From: Candolleomyces eurysporus
Lineage: Eukaryota; Basidiomycota; Agaricomycetes; Agaricales; Psathyrellaceae
Length of the DNA: 10,220 bases
Assembly: GCA_027579435.1 (NCBI GenBank)
Contig: JANBPK010000224.1
Span: 1 to 10,220, forward strand
Direction of reading: 5' to 3'
The notes under the pieces are model-generated. The model was not told the DNA's origin and did not search any database. It worked only from the letters and a program-made list of their open reading frames with translations. Made by a program: the position numbers and the translations under genes. The first letter of the stretch is position 1. Every line of letters starts with the position of its first letter. Below, one piece after another: positions 7,625 to 10,220 of the stretch.

Positions 7625-8746
7625 GAAACGGATCGAAAACGACGTCACGATATCAACCTCGCGGATATACGCTCAGCGAACCAATGTTACTGCATCACAT
7701 TCCACCTCTCTTGCCTAGATCTCTGCACCATCTGCCGCCACTACACGTACTTCTGCATTACCCCGAATTTACGGTCGCTGATGCTATCCCTCAGCATGCA
7801 TTTCTCAATCGACACCCCCTGGCCTTCTGATCCCTTCGTCATTTTCGACGTATGTCGCAAAGGCGAATCGGGCAAAAATCGCTATTGCGGGCTATTCCTC
7901 TCATTGCTCAGGCATCGTTTTGGACCGGACGCGCTCGAGTATCTTGTCGTTCCTCCTCCCAACGTATTCCCTGTGAGAAATCTTACGGCGGTGACCCCCA
8001 TTGGTCACCAACATTCACCATCGTCCTCTGCTCTTCACTCTCGTCAAGGACGATCGATCCCTGGGCCGCCAAACCCGATCTACGTCTCAAGGCAGACAAT
8101 CAACTACGCCACCAATCCGATTCTCTGCTTCATGATTGTCCTGTCTCCTTGATGAAGTGGCGGAGCTTTCTTGGAACGTCTCTCCGTGTATACTCTGGTG
8201 ATCTCGCCATTGGCAAGATTGAACCTGCGATCCAACGTGTTGGAGGGGGCATGGGATGTCAGCATACTATCCCGAGAAGGCTTTGACAGGATGGAACGAG
8301 TTGTTCGCGATATCATCGGTGAAGGTGCAGCATTGCAGAACTTCTGGTTTATTCCCTACTGCATTCTGCATGTCCATGGTATGGTGAATAGGGCCTCTAG
8401 TCCTCTCAAAGCTCTCCGATGGTTAGTTCGTACATTACCTTCAAGCTGCGCACGATTTCATCGCTCCAAATGTTGTTTAGCTTTCACGAAGGGGAGCCCA
8501 GTTTCTTCCGTTTTGAGTCGTCGAGGTCTCGCAACAATCGAGTGAGTCGACCGGTTTTTCAGCCTCCACTAACGCGGCGACCTTTCTTTTTGCTAGTCTT
8601 CGCATGGCCAAGAGTGGGTAAAGATGCCTATTGGTCCGATTATGAGCATCGTCGTCGAGTTATTGGCGTTTTCGTTCATGTGCCAGCCCAAGTTCCTTTG
8701 GCCCTTATGCATATGTTTAAACACTCATCTTTCGAAAAATGGATGA
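7625..8746 (+). CDS. Possible intron-containing plus-strand gene, uncharacterised, possibly decayed
   Basis: I do not recognise the product. The best-supported part is the 3' end. A frame open from 8156 (AFLERLSVYTLVISPL and onward, with FDRMERVVRDIIGEGAALQN) runs to 8421. Then come an intron 8422-8480 (59 nt), exon 8481-8541, an intron 8542-8596 (55 nt with a consensus-like cactaac branch site and a pyrimidine-rich ttgctag end) and exon 8597-8746 ending at TGA. Frame is kept across both introns. Upstream, 7625-7849 is open in the same frame, with leucine-rich text such as NLRSLMLSLSM, and a GT-AG pair bounds 7850-7911. Between 7912 and 8155 no single frame reads through, so further introns or a frameshift must exist. 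The start is not determined. The periodic leucines faintly suggest the F-box/LRR-like proteins common in Agaricomycetes, but that is a guess. The A-B spacer keeps only a piece matching the last exon. Confidence 0.35.
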
Positions 8747-8999
8747 ATAATTATCTGAATGGGATCTCATTTCAAGGTATGCAGCGACAACAAAGCAGAG
8801 CGACTATCCGGTATCCATCGAGATTTAGAGAAAGTGAGCGGTGTCAAACTCACTGTGAGCCCGGCTTCGTAAAATCAAGCTTCCTCGCAATCGACCTGCC
8901 CTTTCCATCTCCCAGAGGTGAGGACAACCTGCGTTTTTGGCTTTTACCCTTGCCCACATTCTCATCAACCTCTGCGAGGGGCGGTGTGTGTTTCTTCTT
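8747..8999. repeat. Duplicated spacer block (matches about 2815-3030)
   Basis: No gene is supported. The stretch ggatctcatttcaaggtatg (from 8762) through the segment near 8925 is collinear with 2820-2960. It differs by small insertions, including roughly 50 bases at 8712-8762 that the other copy lacks. Confidence 0.55.
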
Positions 9000-9215
9000 C
9001 AAGCACTTTGAAAGTTCGGAGGGGTCGGTGGAGAAAGGGAGAAGAAGCATAGGTGGTCGAGAGCCTAGTGCGAACAGGAATAGCGAACGGGTCAGCAATT
9101 TGGGATGATGGGAAGGAGGAAGATGAGAGTGGAAGAATCGCAGCACCAGGTGGAGGGTGCGACTCACCTGTCTCCTGGGGTTTCGCGGTTCGTAGGCATC
9201 TGTTGAGCAAGCTGG
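9000..9215 (-). pseudogene. C-terminal relic of the CDK7-like kinase in the B-C spacer
   Basis: The exon starting at 9064 after acceptor cgcactag matches the C-terminal exon of the kinase remnant at 3014-3109: it begins ALDHLCFFSLS where the other reads ALDHAYFFALP. About four bases are missing inside it, so the frame shifts before the PSKLP region. The preceding intron is 9065-9167 (103 nt, gtgagt donor). The piece before that donor (about 9168-9215) can be read as LLNRCL and, in a shifted frame, YEPRNPRRQ, which resembles the end of the kinase C-lobe just before this exon. With frameshifts in both pieces and no N-lobe in the spacer, it is a dead fragment. Confidence is higher for the last exon than for the upstream piece. 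Confidence 0.55.
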
Positions 9216-9555
9216 TACTGCATCCACGTCCACATATTCATCCCTACTTTGTTCATCCATCCACCCTCATCCCATTCGTTCAACCGTGACCTGTCGTTTG
9301 TTATTCCCTGCCAATTATCGCTCTTCCTTTGGTCAGCTATGCACTCGTTTCTCTTGCTTTGTCTTTGCCCTCCAAGCATCCCCTCGTCCCTCCGTCGAAA
9401 TATCGCATTCGCTGTGCTATTTTTTGTTCTGTTTCTTCGACTTGAGCAACGTACTTGTTTAATGTCCTCTTCGTACAATGGTGAGTTGGGGCTACCATCG
9501 GCCTGAATGAAGAATTTGCATGTGAGCGTCCTTGAGTCCCCGCGATGTGCGCAGA
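9216..9555. other. Spacer DNA unique to the B-C interval, no gene recognised
   Basis: This stretch has no counterpart in the A-B spacer, where the N-lobe kinase exons occupy the equivalent place. Open frames exist on both strands, but none has a supported start, splice pattern or recognisable family. One minus-strand frame is open across 9164-9577 but lacks an ATG at its 5' end. Confidence 0.5.
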
Positions 9556-9832
9556 TAGTCTCTTCAGCTGCCGTCAACGCCCACTTTCCTCTACTGATGC
9601 TTATGCCTTAGAAGTAAAATTTGGCAGAAGCCTCGCATTGTTTCGCGAGCATGTAGACCAATTAGAGTAATCTGAACACAATGTGGTGAATGGGAGATTG
9701 AGGGTAGGAAACAAGAGATGCTAAATACGTGCAGGAGCAGGTGTTGTGAACCATGACAAGAAGGTCCAGTAATAAAGTTTTCATGGAATATATAAAATTA
9801 CATGTTGGAAGAAATCGTGTGTGCGGTCATAA
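9556..9832 (-). repeat. 3' flank block of copy C
   Basis: Collinear with 3703-4048 behind copy B, including atataaaattacatgtt just past the stop. It lacks the hairpin insertion of the other flank. No gene is seen. Confidence 0.65.
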
Positions 9833-10220
9833 TTACGGCGGTATAGGCTCGGTGGGTGAGGCTGGCAGCTGATTTGCTTCTTCTTCCAACGTCGAGATTT
9901 TGGAGCAATCTGCTTCTTGTCCCATAGAATCGAAGCGCAGCTGGAGGAGGGAAGCCAGGAGGCGGAGGCATTGGGCTCGATTCTGGTGCCCAACAGCACG
10001 ATGAAACGCAAGGAGCTCTTCGCAGTGAGCTATTGCCTCTTGTAGGTGGGAGAGTGTTTGGGTCCTCTTGTACATCAATTGGAGGGAGATGATAAATTTC
10101 TTGAGTGCAACTGAGCGATATGGATGAGGGGATGGTCGAAGTTCGACTGCTCGCGAAGCGAGGAGACGGCCTGCTCGAGGTCAGCCATGGTTCCTGTGCG
10201 CCGATGACGAACCAGGAGTG
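9833..10220 (-). pseudogene. NACHT-TPR copy C, 3' end only, with a frameshift
   Basis: The last TPR units and C-terminus of a third paralogue enter from the right edge and end at the TAA at 9833-9835 (final residues TEPIPP; copy B ends TEPIP). From the edge the frame reads LLVRHRRTGTMADLEQAV up to about 10150. There one base is missing relative to copy B (cttcgcgagcagtc against cttcgtgaagcactc). After that the homologous frame resumes one base off, through RPSPHPYRS and QEAIAHCEELLAFHR to the stop. Read without correction, translation would end at a TGA at 10075-10077 and lose about 80 C-terminal residues. The loss removes only the last repeats, so a shortened receptor is possible, as is a sequencing or assembly error. 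The NACHT part is outside the window. Confidence 0.75.

Noticed and set aside
8860..8930. A minus-strand stretch resembling a kinase activation segment (DGKGQV..., DFTKPG), also at 2890-2960
   Set aside because: The words are similar to a CDK7-type GQV...DF...PG pattern only if several bases are deleted. The segment also lies downstream of the kinase C-terminal exon, so the order is wrong. I leave it unassigned.
8419..9108. A 229-codon open frame on the plus strand
   Set aside because: It runs across the two well-formed introns at 8422-8480 and 8542-8596 and then through the kinase-relic block of the opposite strand. The paralogous block does not keep this frame. It looks like a chance reading.
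9249..9506. A plus-strand frame with hydrophobic runs, suggesting a membrane segment
   Set aside because: The hydrophobicity comes from pyrimidine-rich low-complexity DNA. There is no supporting start, splicing or conservation.
9164..9577. A 137-codon open frame on the minus strand
   Set aside because: It has no ATG at its 5' end, matches no family I recognise, lacks a counterpart in the other spacer and overlaps the decayed kinase piece.

Overview
The window looks like nuclear DNA of an Agaricomycete (basidiomycete) fungus. Coding regions are split by short GT-AG introns of about 55 to 68 nt. The dominant genes encode NACHT NTPases with 45-residue TPR arrays, a family expanded in mushroom-forming fungi. 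A CDK7/Kin28-like kinase remnant keeps its introns. The organism call is an inference from gene content and architecture, not from a database match.

The window is a tandem array in which the same unit appears about two and a half times, with all NACHT-TPR genes on the minus strand. Gene A (ATG at 2118) runs off the left edge. Gene B (ATG at 6804, stop at 4049) is complete and encodes 895 residues once a 68-nt intron is removed. Gene C enters from the right edge (stop at 9833) and carries a one-base frameshift near 10150. The spliced start of A and B lies in a small upstream exon beginning MNFLQGS. The apparent start of B's long open frame is inside the intron.

The DNA between NACHT genes is also duplicated: 5' leader blocks (2119-2450 and 6805-7100), central blocks (2727-3175 and 8626-9125) and 3' flank blocks (3703-4048 and 9556-9832). 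The two spacers have lost different parts. Spacer A-B (2119-4048) keeps the N-lobe exons of a CDK7-like kinase joined in frame to its C-terminal exon, with the catalytic lobe missing, and only a scrap of a plus-strand gene. Spacer B-C (6805-9832) keeps about 1.2 kb of that plus-strand, apparently intron-containing gene, but only frameshifted C-terminal pieces of the kinase. The ancestral unit was therefore probably NACHT-TPR (-), unknown gene (+), CDK7-like kinase (-), followed by reciprocal decay.

Three imperfect hairpins (2377-2425, 3898-3928, 7350-7439) are each present in one copy and absent from the paralogous position in the other. Two of them look like fold-back (template-switch) events. 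The Walker A region of A and B is far more alike than its surroundings, which suggests gene conversion. NACHT-TPR proteins are STAND-class receptors. Here they would plausibly act as NLR-like sensors of non-self, with the TPR array as the variable recognition surface, but nothing in the window shows the ligand or effector. All alignments and percentages were made by eye.
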